DNA of 5,546 nt from JAWOLE01 sp035263845 (GCA_035263845.1 DATFQY010000096.1:1-5546); one strand, 5' to 3'. Positions 1-5,546 are shown, counted from the stretch's first letter. The notes: a model not told the origin generated them from the letters alone. Translations and numbers: made by a program.

Positions 1-1
1 C

Positions 2-811
2 CTGGCGCAGCTCGGCGCGGCGAAGACCGGCGTGCCGCTCGAGAAGGTCGAAGTGGCGCTCGGGGACACGTCGCTTCCGGAGGGTCCGACCTCGGGCGGC
101 TCGCTGGCGACGGCGTCGATCGTCCCGGCGGTCTTCGCCGCCGCGGACAACGCGATTGCCGCGCTTCTGCAGGTCGCAACCCGGACCTCCGGGTCGCCGT
201 TCGAGAAGCGGAACGCCGACGAGCTGGCCTTCGAAGACGGACGGGTCTTCGTGAAGGCAAGCGGCTCCGCGGGCGGAGTCCCGTTCGCGGACGTGCTCCG
301 GCGCGCGAACCTCCACGTCGTGACCGGCAGCGGCAAGTCCGAGGCGATGTTCGGCGATCCGTCGGCCAAGTTCTCGACGCACGCGTTCGGCTGCCACTTC
401 GTCGAGGTCACGTGGCAGCCCGAGATCGCGCGGCTGCGCGTGGGCCGCGTCGTCACGGTCATCGACGCCGGCCGGATCATCAATCCCCTGGCTGGGCGGA
501 ATCAGATCGAGGGAGGCGTCATCTTCGGAATCGGGATGGCGCTCTTCGAGCACACGACCTACGACCCGCAGAACGGCGCACCCATCAACGCCAGTCTGGC
601 GGACTACATCGTGGCCGTGAACGCCGACATGCCGCCGATCGAGGTCCATTTCCTGGACTATCCCGATACGGTAATCAACGAGCTCGGGGCGAAAGGCGTC
701 GGCGAGATCGGCGCCGCCGGCGTGGCGGCGGCGGTCACGGCGGCCGTCCATCACGCGACGGGAGTGCGCGTTCGGGAGCTGCCGGTCAAGATCGAGAACC
801 TGCTGGCGTGA
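2..811 (+). CDS. Molybdenum hydroxylase large subunit (xanthine dehydrogenase/aldehyde oxidase family, YagR/PaoC-like), 5'-truncated
   Basis: This is the C-terminal 269 residues of a molybdopterin-binding subunit. The frame is open to the left edge, so the real start lies outside; an internal ATG/GTG should not be taken as the start. Family members oxidise aldehydes or N-heterocycles by hydroxylation at a Mo centre and pass electrons to FeS and FAD subunits, normally encoded just upstream. Visible signatures are GDTSLPEGPTSGGS (about fragment residues 21-34), the cofactor-domain stretch DAGRIINPLAGRNQIEGG, and the loop GAKGVGEIG, whose Glu (codon 704-706) matches the family's catalytic base. 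The ending VRVRELPVKIENLL is the usual C-terminus, so this end is intact. Full-length homologues are around 700-760 residues, so roughly a third is present. The YagR/PaoC type is favoured over eukaryote-like XdhB by the GDT..LP..P.SGGS pattern. The substrate cannot be inferred. Confidence 0.93.
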   Translation: MAQLGAAKTGVPLEKVEVALGDTSLPEGPTSGGSLATASIVPAVFAAADNAIAALLQVATRTSGSPFEKRNADELAFEDGRVFVKASGSAGGVPFADVLRRANLHVVTGSGKSEAMFGDPSAKFSTHAFGCHFVEVTWQPEIARLRVGRVVTVIDAGRIINPLAGRNQIEGGVIFGIGMALFEHTTYDPQNGAPINASLADYIVAVNADMPPIEVHFLDYPDTVINELGAKGVGEIGAAGVAAAVTAAVHHATGVRVRELPVKIENLLA

Positions 812-850
812 GGGAGACGAATTCAAGCGGAGTTAAAGAGGACACTCCCC

Positions 851-856
851 GAGGTG
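851..856 (+). promoter_or_regulatory. Shine-Dalgarno site for the GTG-started membrane protein gene
   Basis: GAGGTG lies 4 bases before the GTG at 861 and is a good match to the anti-Shine-Dalgarno sequence. It supports a GTG start rather than a later internal start. The 49-bp gap after the hydroxylase stop shows no clear promoter, so read-through from the upstream gene remains possible. Confidence 0.6.
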
Positions 857-860
857 GATC

Positions 861-1430
861 GTGGCAGATACAGGTAGCGAGTCGGGTACCTCGGTAGAAT
901 ACTTATACAAAGAGTACGTCCGACTAAGCGAGCGCTGCGTCTCTTACGTGCAGAGCTCGTTCGACGACATTAAGTTATTTGGGGCCAGCGGCCTCGTCTT
1001 TGCCTGGAAACCAGTTGTCGATTCGCCGCTCGTCCCTCCGGCGAACCGGGCTCTGGTACTTTTCTATGGCTTCCTTGCGATCCTGCTCGTAGTGATAATC
1101 CTCGCCATATTCAACCTGCTAAGGCAATCTCTGGTTATCTATTATCTCCGTCACGTCCGCGAGTATGAAGCAACGCTTAAAGCCACCCTCGGATTTCCCG
1201 GCGAGGCGATCTTCCATTGGAGCGACAGTTACTCCAGGTGGAGGACGACGATCGTAGAGAGGGTGTTTGTCCGTCTCCTGATGGTTGTGTTTGGCACAAT
1301 AATCGTCTTCCCAACTATTGTCCTGGCGCTGCAGGAACCGCAACTATACGCCATGATATATGGAGGCCTCTCACTGTTACTAGTAGGAGTCTATCTGAGC
1401 GCGGCAAGGTTACTTCTGCGAGAGCGGTAG
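861..1430 (+). CDS. Multi-pass membrane protein of unknown function, compositionally foreign
   Basis: I do not recognise this 189-residue protein. It starts with GTG behind GAGGTG. The N-terminal ~35 residues are polar and probably helical (SVEYLYKEYVRLSERC). A mildly hydrophobic stretch at 38-53 may be a short membrane segment. Clear hydrophobic helices lie at about 64-87, 135-157 and 162-186, giving three to four spans. A charged region at about 88-134, rich in Tyr, Arg and Trp, separates the first two clear helices. The protein ends RLLLRER, a positively charged tail likely to be cytoplasmic. There is no signal peptide and no catalytic motif I can name. G+C is near half (1081-1140 is 27/60), and it uses ATA four times and TTA four times, codons nearly absent from the neighbouring genes. 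That fits recent acquisition. It is read in the same direction as the hydroxylase, 49 bp downstream, but the composition argues against a long-standing shared operon. Confidence 0.8.
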   Translation: MADTGSESGTSVEYLYKEYVRLSERCVSYVQSSFDDIKLFGASGLVFAWKPVVDSPLVPPANRALVLFYGFLAILLVVIILAIFNLLRQSLVIYYLRHVREYEATLKATLGFPGEAIFHWSDSYSRWRTTIVERVFVRLLMVVFGTIIVFPTIVLALQEPQLYAMIYGGLSLLLVGVYLSAARLLLRER

Positions 1431-1665
1431 ACCAGGCCACGGCGAACACAACTGGAATCAGCACCAGCGGGAAAAGAAGGCGCCTCTGAAATCCACTCGC
1501 ATAGTCGTCACCCATTACGGCGGGCCCGATAGCCTTACATTCCTGCGCGCCGCGTCCTGGCCGTGGACCCGATGGTCGCGCTGCGGTACGAATAGCGCGC
1601 CCGGAATTCTTTCAACGGTCCCCGTACTCCGTACCCATTCAGCGTCGGGCATCCGCTCCGGGGCG
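1431..1665. other. Convergent intergenic region without a supported gene
   Basis: These 235 bp lie between the 3' ends of the membrane protein gene (+) and the last propeller gene (-). A terminator would be expected for each, but I see no stable hairpin followed by a T-run on either strand. The best inverted repeat is CGCGCT/AGCGCG at 1577-1599, with an 11-base loop and no T-tract. Its left part carries the start of a short hydrophobic minus-strand frame, discussed under findings. Confidence 0.5.
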
Positions 1666-2829
1666 CTAGAAGCGGGCGAGCTTCTCGGCTTCCGGCATGG
1701 TGATGAAGAAGTTCGCTCCGTCGCTGCAGGCGATGTACGGCTCGCTGGACGTGCCGGTCGGGAAGGAGCCGAGAGGCGTCATGTCCGCCGCTTTCCAGAG
1801 AGAGACGCTGTTCGCGAGCGGATTCGTGACCAGGACGCGCCGCCCGTCGAACGCCGCTGACAAGGGGGAAGAGAGGCCATTGCCGGTCAGCGTTTGGAGA
1901 ACCGCGCCGCTCGAGGCGCGGACGACCACCACGGAGTCGGAGGAGGGCACCCAGATGTTGGTCCCGTCGAACACGGGATACCGGCTCGTGGCGCCGATGG
2001 TCACCGTCTGGAGAATCGAACCGGCGGTGTCCACCCGCAGCAGGGCTCCGCGGAGGTTATCGGAGATCCAGACGCTCGAGCCGTCGTAGACCGGGCCATA
2101 CGGCCGCATGAAGCCCACCGACACCGTCGTGACGGTCCAGGGGGCGGCCGGCCCGGGAGTGACGATCGATATGGATCCCTGGTTCGCCGTCCAGATCCGC
2201 TCGCCGTCGAAGTCGAGACTTAGCGGGTAGATGCCAACGTTGGTCGCAACGGTCGTCACCGCGCCGGCCGGCTGGGAGGGGTCGATGCGGTACAGATTGC
2301 CCGGCACCCCGTTGCCCAACACCAGGACCTGGCCCATAACGGCGAGAACGCCGCTCCCGTACGTCGCGCCGGTCCACGTTTCCAGGAGTCTGCCGTCGCT
2401 GCCGCGAATCCGCCGAACCGTTCCAACGACGACGTCCGAAACCCAGAGGTCCAGACCGTCGGACCTGACCGAGATCGGGCCCGGGGTGGCCGTGGTCAGG
2501 CCGAGGACGGACTCATTCTGCGTGGTCCAGAACTGGTTCAAAGCCGCCGCCCGGCTGCTGCGCGTCAGGACGGCGTCCACCGACCTCGAGAGGAACGCGG
2601 CCATCTGCAGCCGCGTCACGGGACTCGTGGGATCGTAGGTGGTCGCGGTCGTGCCGGTGGTGATTGCCAGGGTAAAGACCTCGAGCACGAAGGGACAGAA
2701 GGCGTCCGGGGCCACGTCGAGGAACGGACCGCAGGTGCCGGAGAGCCTCCCGGCGGCGCCGCCGAGAAACGCGGCGGCCAGGGCCGCGGCGGCCAGGATC
2801 TTCTTTCGCGTCGAAGAAGCGTTTCTCAT
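1666..2829 (-). CDS. Secreted SLH-like / seven-bladed beta-propeller protein, paralogue 3 (operon-distal)
   Basis: This 387-residue protein has a signal peptide: basic n-region (R2, R8, K9, K10) and hydrophobic Ala-rich core at about 11-27, with cleavage likely just before TCGPF. Residues 33-101 form one S-layer-homology-like motif: CGPFLDV, FCPFVLEVFTLAITTGT, YDP, then TRLQMAAFLSRSVD. From about 107 to the end is a YVTN-like propeller. Blade markers of the form [S/F/Y]-DG-x-x-[hydrophobic]-[W/L]-[V/T] start at 123, 207, 248, 287, 327 and 369, plus a degenerate one near 164. Cys33, Cys45 and Cys368 are kept in all three paralogues. It starts 4 bp after the stop of paralogue 2 with only a weak ribosome site, so translation is probably coupled. 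It has the most divergent SLH-like part by eye (for example AITTGT for GITTGT, MAAF for MATF). Its last marker is FFI, where the others have W. Function is unknown; surface binding or scaffolding is inference. Confidence 0.88.
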   Translation of the reverse strand: MRNASSTRKKILAAAALAAAFLGGAAGRLSGTCGPFLDVAPDAFCPFVLEVFTLAITTGTTATTYDPTSPVTRLQMAAFLSRSVDAVLTRSSRAAALNQFWTTQNESVLGLTTATPGPISVRSDGLDLWVSDVVVGTVRRIRGSDGRLLETWTGATYGSGVLAVMGQVLVLGNGVPGNLYRIDPSQPAGAVTTVATNVGIYPLSLDFDGERIWTANQGSISIVTPGPAAPWTVTTVSVGFMRPYGPVYDGSSVWISDNLRGALLRVDTAGSILQTVTIGATSRYPVFDGTNIWVPSSDSVVVVRASSGAVLQTLTGNGLSSPLSAAFDGRRVLVTNPLANSVSLWKAADMTPLGSFPTGTSSEPYIACSDGANFFITMPEAEKLARF

Positions 2830-2833
2830 CGCG

Positions 2834-3985
2834 CTAGAACTGCCCGATCTGGTTGGAGAAATCGAGGGCGACCCAGAAGCCCCTGCCGTCGCTGCACGCT
2901 CCGAGGGGCCTGGTTCCGGCGCCCGTCGAGAAGGAGCCGATCGGCGACAGGTCCGCGGCCTTCCAGAGGGACACGCTGTCGCCGTCGAAGTTCGTTACGA
3001 GGACTCGCTGCCCGTCGAAGGCCGCTACCGAAGGGCCGTTCAAGCCGTTGCCGGTCAGCGTCTGAAGGACGGTCCCGGTCGACGCGCGAACGACCGCGAC
3101 GCCGAGCGGAAACACCGGGACGGGGGCCCAGATGTTGGTCCCGTCGAAGACCGGAAAAGTCGTGAATTCGCCGACCGTCACCGTTTGGAGGATGGCTCCC
3201 GTCGAATCGAGTTTCAGCAGAGTTCCCGCGTTGTGGTCCGCCACCCAGATGCGCGAGCCGTCGAAGAGGATTCCCCACGGGGCGTTGAATCCGGTCGTGA
3301 CCGTCGTCACGGTCCACGGGATCGAGGCGGTGGGAGTCACGATCGAGACGGATCCCGTGCTGTTGGCCGTCCAGATCCGCGCCCCGTCGAACGCGACTCC
3401 GAATGGAAGCCCTCCCAGCGTGGACGCAACCGTCGTCACGGCTCCGGCGGGCTGCGAGGGATCGATCCGAAAGAGGCTCCCCGGATTCGTATAACCCGCT
3501 GCGAACACGCGCCACATGGCGACCAGGACTCCTTGACCGCCGTACGCCCCGGTCCACGTCTCCAGCAGCTTGCCGTCGCTCACACGGACGCGGGAGATCG
3601 TGCTGCTCGAAAAATTCGAGACCCAGACGTCCTGTCCATCCGACTGAAGGTAATTCGGCCCGAGGCCAACCGTGACGAGGCCCAGGCCCGATTCCGGGCG
3701 CGCCGTCCACGGCTGTCCGAGCACCGATCGGCGGCTGCCTCGCTTCAGGACGCCATCCACGGACCGGGAGAGAAACGTCGCCATCTGGAGCCGGCTGACG
3801 GAGGAAGTCGGGTCGTAGGTCGTTGCCGACGTCCCGGTCGTGATTCCCAGGGTGAAGATCTCGAGAACGAAGGGACAGAAAGAGTCGGCGGTGACGTCGG
3901 TGAAGGGGCCGCAGGTTCCGAAAAGCAGGCTCGCCGCCCCGGCTCCGACGGCGGCGAGGGCGGTCAGCGATCTTCGCGCAAGCAT
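2834..3985 (-). CDS. Secreted SLH-like / seven-bladed beta-propeller protein, paralogue 2 (middle gene)
   Basis: This 383-residue protein starts at the ATG at 3985-3983, preceded by GAGAAG. The signal peptide is short (R4, R5, then a hydrophobic core to about 23), with cleavage before TCGPF. The SLH-like motif covers 25-93 and has Cys25 and Cys37, ITTGT, YDPTS and SRLQMATFLSRSVD. The propeller runs from about 99 to 383, with blade markers at 115, 199, 241, 280, 323 and 365 and a degenerate second one (MWRVF, about 157-161). Cys364 in the last blade is shared with the paralogues. The loop after the fifth marker is longest here (PVPVFPLG), giving one and three more residues than paralogues 1 and 3 before the shared VVRAS. 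By eye its SLH-like part is identical to that of paralogue 1 at roughly three quarters of positions. No catalytic residues were recognised. Export to the cell surface or periplasm is inferred from the signal peptide. Confidence 0.88.
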   Translation of the reverse strand: MLARRSLTALAAVGAGAASLLFGTCGPFTDVTADSFCPFVLEIFTLGITTGTSATTYDPTSSVSRLQMATFLSRSVDGVLKRGSRRSVLGQPWTARPESGLGLVTVGLGPNYLQSDGQDVWVSNFSSSTISRVRVSDGKLLETWTGAYGGQGVLVAMWRVFAAGYTNPGSLFRIDPSQPAGAVTTVASTLGGLPFGVAFDGARIWTANSTGSVSIVTPTASIPWTVTTVTTGFNAPWGILFDGSRIWVADHNAGTLLKLDSTGAILQTVTVGEFTTFPVFDGTNIWAPVPVFPLGVAVVRASTGTVLQTLTGNGLNGPSVAAFDGQRVLVTNFDGDSVSLWKAADLSPIGSFSTGAGTRPLGACSDGRGFWVALDFSNQIGQF

Positions 3986-3989
3986 GGCT

Positions 3990-3995
3990 CTTCTC
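3990..3995 (-). promoter_or_regulatory. Ribosome binding site of paralogue 2
   Basis: GAGAAG on the minus strand immediately follows the TGA of paralogue 1 and precedes the ATG of paralogue 2 by 4 bases. The same hexamer precedes the ATG of paralogue 1, which supports both start choices. It fills most of the 10-bp gap between the two genes, so they must share a transcript unless a promoter lies inside paralogue 1. Confidence 0.5.
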
Positions 3996-5150
3996 TCAGA
4001 ACCGAGCGAGCTGCCCGGAAAAGTTGTACGTGATCCAGAAGTTCACGCCGTCGCTGCACACCCCGGCCGGCGCGGTGCCGGGGCCCGTCCCGACCGAGCC
4101 GATCGGAGAGAGGTCAGCGGCCTTCCAGAGCGAAAGCTTGTTGTCCGAGTAGTTCGTCACGAGGACCCGCTCTCCGTCGAAGGCGGCGGAGTTTGCCAGC
4201 GTCAGGCCGTTGCCGGTGAGGGTGGCCAGCACAGTGCCGTTCGAGGCCCGGACGACCGCCACGGAAGCCGCGCCGTTCAAGGGCACCCAGAGGTTGGCCC
4301 CGTCCCAGGCGGGGAAGGCGGGGCCCGCGCCGAGCGTCACGGTCGTCAGGATCGCTCCGCTCGAGTCGAGCTTGAAGAGCTTGCCGGCGGTGTAATCGGT
4401 GACCCAGACGTTCGAGCCGTCGAAGATCGCTCCGGTCGGCGAGATGAACCCGGCGGTGACGGTCGTCGTAGTCCACGGCGGCGAGGCCGCCGGCGTGACG
4501 ATCGAGACCGACGCGCCCTGGTTCGCGGTCCAGACCCGCGCGCCGTCGAACGTGATCCCGTCCGAGGCGAGGCCGAGGTCGGTCGCGACGGTCGTCACCG
4601 CGCCCGCGGCCTGGCTCGGGTCGATCATGTAGAGGTTGCTCGGGCCGGGGTTCGAGTAGCTGTTCACGAGAATTCGCCCCAGCGCCACGACTGCATCGTT
4701 AGCGAAGGGGGCAGCGGTCCATGTCTCGACCAGCCGCCCATCGCTGCCCCTCACACGCGCCACGAAGCCGGCGCGCGAGGGGACCCAAAGGTCGCCCCCG
4801 TCGGAGCGCACGTTGTTGGGAAAGCTTCCGACCGTCGTCAAGCCGAGGACGATCGTCTTCGGGGTCCAGTACTGAGCGAGGGCGGACCGGCGGTTGCCCC
4901 TTTGGAGGGTGCGGTCAACGGTTCGGGAGAGAAACGTCGCCATCTGGAGCCGTGAGACCGTGCTCGCCGGGTCGTAAGTCGTCGGCGTCGTCCCGGTCGT
5001 GATGCCGAGAGTGAAGATCTCCAGGACGAACGGGCAGAAGAACCCGTCCGTCACGTCGGTGAACGGCCCGCACGCTCCGAAAGCAACGCCCGTCGCGCCG
5101 CCAAGGACCGAAGCGGTCAAGGCGGCGACCACGAGGAGAACATGGGCCAT
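3996..5150 (-). CDS. Secreted SLH-like / seven-bladed beta-propeller protein, paralogue 1 (first gene of the operon)
   Basis: The chosen start is the ATG at 5150-5148, giving 384 residues. An upstream in-frame TTG at 5204 would add 18 residues, but the ATG has GAGAAG 7 bases ahead, puts a hydrophobic signal peptide (MAHVLLVVAALTASVLGG) at the very N-terminus, and matches the lengths of the other two copies (383, 387). The SLH-like motif covers 27-96, with Cys27 and Cys39, FTDV, GITTGT, YDP and SRLQMATFLSRTVD. The propeller covers about 100-384, with markers SDGGDLWV 116, FDGARVWT 201, FDGSNVWV 243, WDGANLWV 282, FDGERVLV 324 and SDGVNFWI 366, and a degenerate one near 158 (ALGRILV). The chain stops at LARF, part-way through the last blade; the segment VLGLTTVGSFPNNVR before the first marker supplies the missing strands. 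Binding partner and role are unknown; YVTN/YncE-type propellers are typically ligand- or protein-binding scaffolds. Confidence 0.88.
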   Translation of the reverse strand: MAHVLLVVAALTASVLGGATGVAFGACGPFTDVTDGFFCPFVLEIFTLGITTGTTPTTYDPASTVSRLQMATFLSRTVDRTLQRGNRRSALAQYWTPKTIVLGLTTVGSFPNNVRSDGGDLWVPSRAGFVARVRGSDGRLVETWTAAPFANDAVVALGRILVNSYSNPGPSNLYMIDPSQAAGAVTTVATDLGLASDGITFDGARVWTANQGASVSIVTPAASPPWTTTTVTAGFISPTGAIFDGSNVWVTDYTAGKLFKLDSSGAILTTVTLGAGPAFPAWDGANLWVPLNGAASVAVVRASNGTVLATLTGNGLTLANSAAFDGERVLVTNYSDNKLSLWKAADLSPIGSVGTGPGTAPAGVCSDGVNFWITYNFSGQLARF

Positions 5151-5256
5151 CCGGATTCTTCTCAAGACTTCTTTTGCGCGACGGACCGGTGCCGGTGAGG
5201 GCAATTGTATTCCAAAGGTTCCCGCCGCGATCGTCCCGCGATGCGAGAATCAGGCG
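5151..5256. promoter_or_regulatory. Divergent promoter region between the propeller operon and the SET-domain gene
   Basis: This 106-bp gap separates two genes read outward, so it should carry both promoters. On the minus strand TACAAT (5204-5209), one mismatch from the sigma-70 -10 consensus, sits about 54 bases before the paralogue 1 ATG. I see no good -35 at the expected spacing. For the plus strand I see nothing convincing. Around 5201-5217 the sequence is locally AT-rich in an otherwise GC-rich gap. No clear operator palindrome was found. Confidence 0.35.
5158..5163 (-). promoter_or_regulatory. Ribosome binding site of paralogue 1
   Basis: GAGAAG on the minus strand lies 7 bases before the ATG at 5150. 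It decides in favour of this ATG over the TTG at 5204, which overlaps the TACAAT -10 candidate and would extend the signal peptide with a Pro/Arg-rich leader absent from the other copies. Confidence 0.5.
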
Positions 5257-5546
5257 GTGAACAGGTCAAAGAGGACGCCCCTGTCGTTTCTTTCGGCGAA
5301 GACGAGGGTTGGAGACAGCCGGATCCAGGGAAGAGGTCTCTTCGCGGCGGAGCCCATCGCGATGGGCGAGACCGTGGCGGTCAAGGGCGGGCACATCGTC
5401 GGGCGGAAGGAAATCGTGGAACTGCGAAGACGGCTCGGGCCGGCGGAGATCCAGATCGCGGAAGACCTCTTCATCACTCCCGTGGACGAGGAAGAGCGGG
5501 AGGGCTCGATGATCTTCAGCAACCACTCCTGCGACCCCAACATTGG
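5257..5546 (+). CDS. SET-domain protein (probable protein-lysine methyltransferase), 3'-truncated
   Basis: Ninety-six complete codons are present; the gene runs off the right edge. SET proteins transfer a methyl group from S-adenosylmethionine to lysine, usually on proteins. The start of the domain is visible as RIQGRGLFAAEPIAMGETV (residues 22-40), followed by VKGGHI (42-47). The hallmark NHSCDPN is at 89-95, within MIFSNHSCDPN; this Asn-His pair contributes to the cofactor pocket in the family. The later GE-[E/L]-x-x-[D/Y]-Y-type motif and any Cys-rich post-SET tail lie beyond the window. GTG at 5257 is the chosen start because residues from PLSFLSAKTRV onward look like the usual N-terminus of small bacterial SET proteins, but the ribosome site is weak (CAGG, very close) and the frame stays open upstream, so the start is uncertain. 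The overlapping minus-strand frame is a shadow. The target protein is unknown. Confidence 0.85.
   Translation, partial: MNRSKRTPLSFLSAKTRVGDSRIQGRGLFAAEPIAMGETVAVKGGHIVGRKEIVELRRRLGPAEIQIAEDLFITPVDEEEREGSMIFSNHSCDPNI

Larger units (their letters stand above)
1666..5150 (-). repeat. Tandem array of three ~1.16-kb paralogous genes
   Basis: Three head-to-tail copies of the same gene occupy almost the whole interval. Alignable nucleotide blocks recur at about 1.16-kb spacing, for example the segments near 2671, 3850 and 5011 that encode FCPFVLE-[I/V]-FTL, and those near 1787, 2955 and 4115 that encode LWKAAD. The copies have diverged well beyond recent duplication: the protein framework is conserved, while loops and the signal peptide regions differ. 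Origin by successive gene duplication in place is the simplest reading. Confidence 0.85.

Noticed and set aside
412..897. 161-codon plus-strand frame inside the hydroxylase gene
   Set aside because: Out-of-frame shadow dominated by Arg; the hydroxylase frame has family motifs throughout this interval.
1577..1599. Inverted repeat CGCGCT/AGCGCG as a terminator
   Set aside because: Stem of only 6 bp, 11-base loop, no T-run on either strand; easily expected by chance in GC-rich DNA.
2826..3710. 294-codon minus-strand frame within paralogue 2
   Set aside because: It is a shifted frame of the same region with Arg/Asp-rich content. The paralogous frame is supported by three-way conservation.
2639..4033. 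464-codon open frame on the plus strand across paralogues 2 and 3
   Set aside because: It is antisense to two genes with clear domain structure. Its product is a low-complexity Arg/Gly/Asp-rich sequence typical of a GC-rich shadow frame, and it spans the gene boundary without any domain.
3840..4955. 371-codon open frame on the plus strand across paralogue 1
   Set aside because: Same kind of antisense shadow, rich in Arg, Gly and Asp, with no recognisable fold. Similar shadows over each paralogue follow from the shared coding sequence on the other strand.
5070..5080. Lipoprotein signal before the first conserved Cys of the propeller proteins
   Set aside because: The residues before Cys (FGA, FGT, SGT) do not match the usual L-[A/S/T/V]-[G/A/S] lipobox, and the motif is not conserved between copies, although Cys is; type I cleavage is more likely.
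5151..5204. Extension of paralogue 1 to a TTG start at 5204
   Set aside because: It adds an 18-residue Pro/Arg-rich leader absent from the other copies, overlaps a -10-like TACAAT, and the ATG at 5150 has a ribosome site and restores the common length.
5250..5543. Minus-strand frame of 97 codons opposite the SET-domain gene
   Set aside because: The plus-strand frame has the SET signatures; the minus-strand product shows no recognisable motif.

Overview
The window is high-GC bacterial DNA (421-480, for example, is 44/60 G+C) with densely packed genes. The style suggests a GC-rich, mostly uncultured soil-type lineage. Three copies of a secreted protein with one S-layer-homology-like motif and a YVTN-type propeller recall proteins I associate with Acidobacteriota (Thermoanaerobaculia-like) metagenome genomes. 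That placement is from memory and is not shown by the sequence.

Layout, left to right. (1) Positions 2-811 (+) are the C-terminal part of a molybdenum hydroxylase large subunit (xanthine dehydrogenase / aldehyde oxidase family, YagR/PaoC-like), including the catalytic Glu loop. (2) Positions 861-1430 (+) encode a 189-residue multi-pass membrane protein of unknown function. Its base composition (around half G+C) and codon choice differ sharply from its neighbours, so it looks acquired. (3) Positions 1431-1665 are a 235-bp convergent intergenic stretch with no convincing gene or terminator. (4) Positions 1666-5150 (-) hold three tandem paralogues of 384, 383 and 387 residues, transcribed right to left with gaps of only 10 and 4 bp, so very probably one operon. 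Each encodes a signal peptide, one SLH-like motif bracketed by a conserved Cys pair, and a propeller of seven repeats of about 41 residues. (5) Positions 5151-5256 are a 106-bp divergent intergenic region that must hold the promoters for the paralogue operon and for the next gene. (6) Positions 5257-5546 (+) are the N-terminal part of a SET-domain protein, cut by the window edge inside or just after its NHSCDPN motif.

The hydroxylase, the membrane protein and the SET protein show no evident functional link to each other. The main item of interest is the triplicated propeller operon: a secreted scaffold copied in tandem, with the fold framework conserved and some loops divergent. No RNA genes, CRISPR arrays, insertion sequences or attachment sites were recognised.
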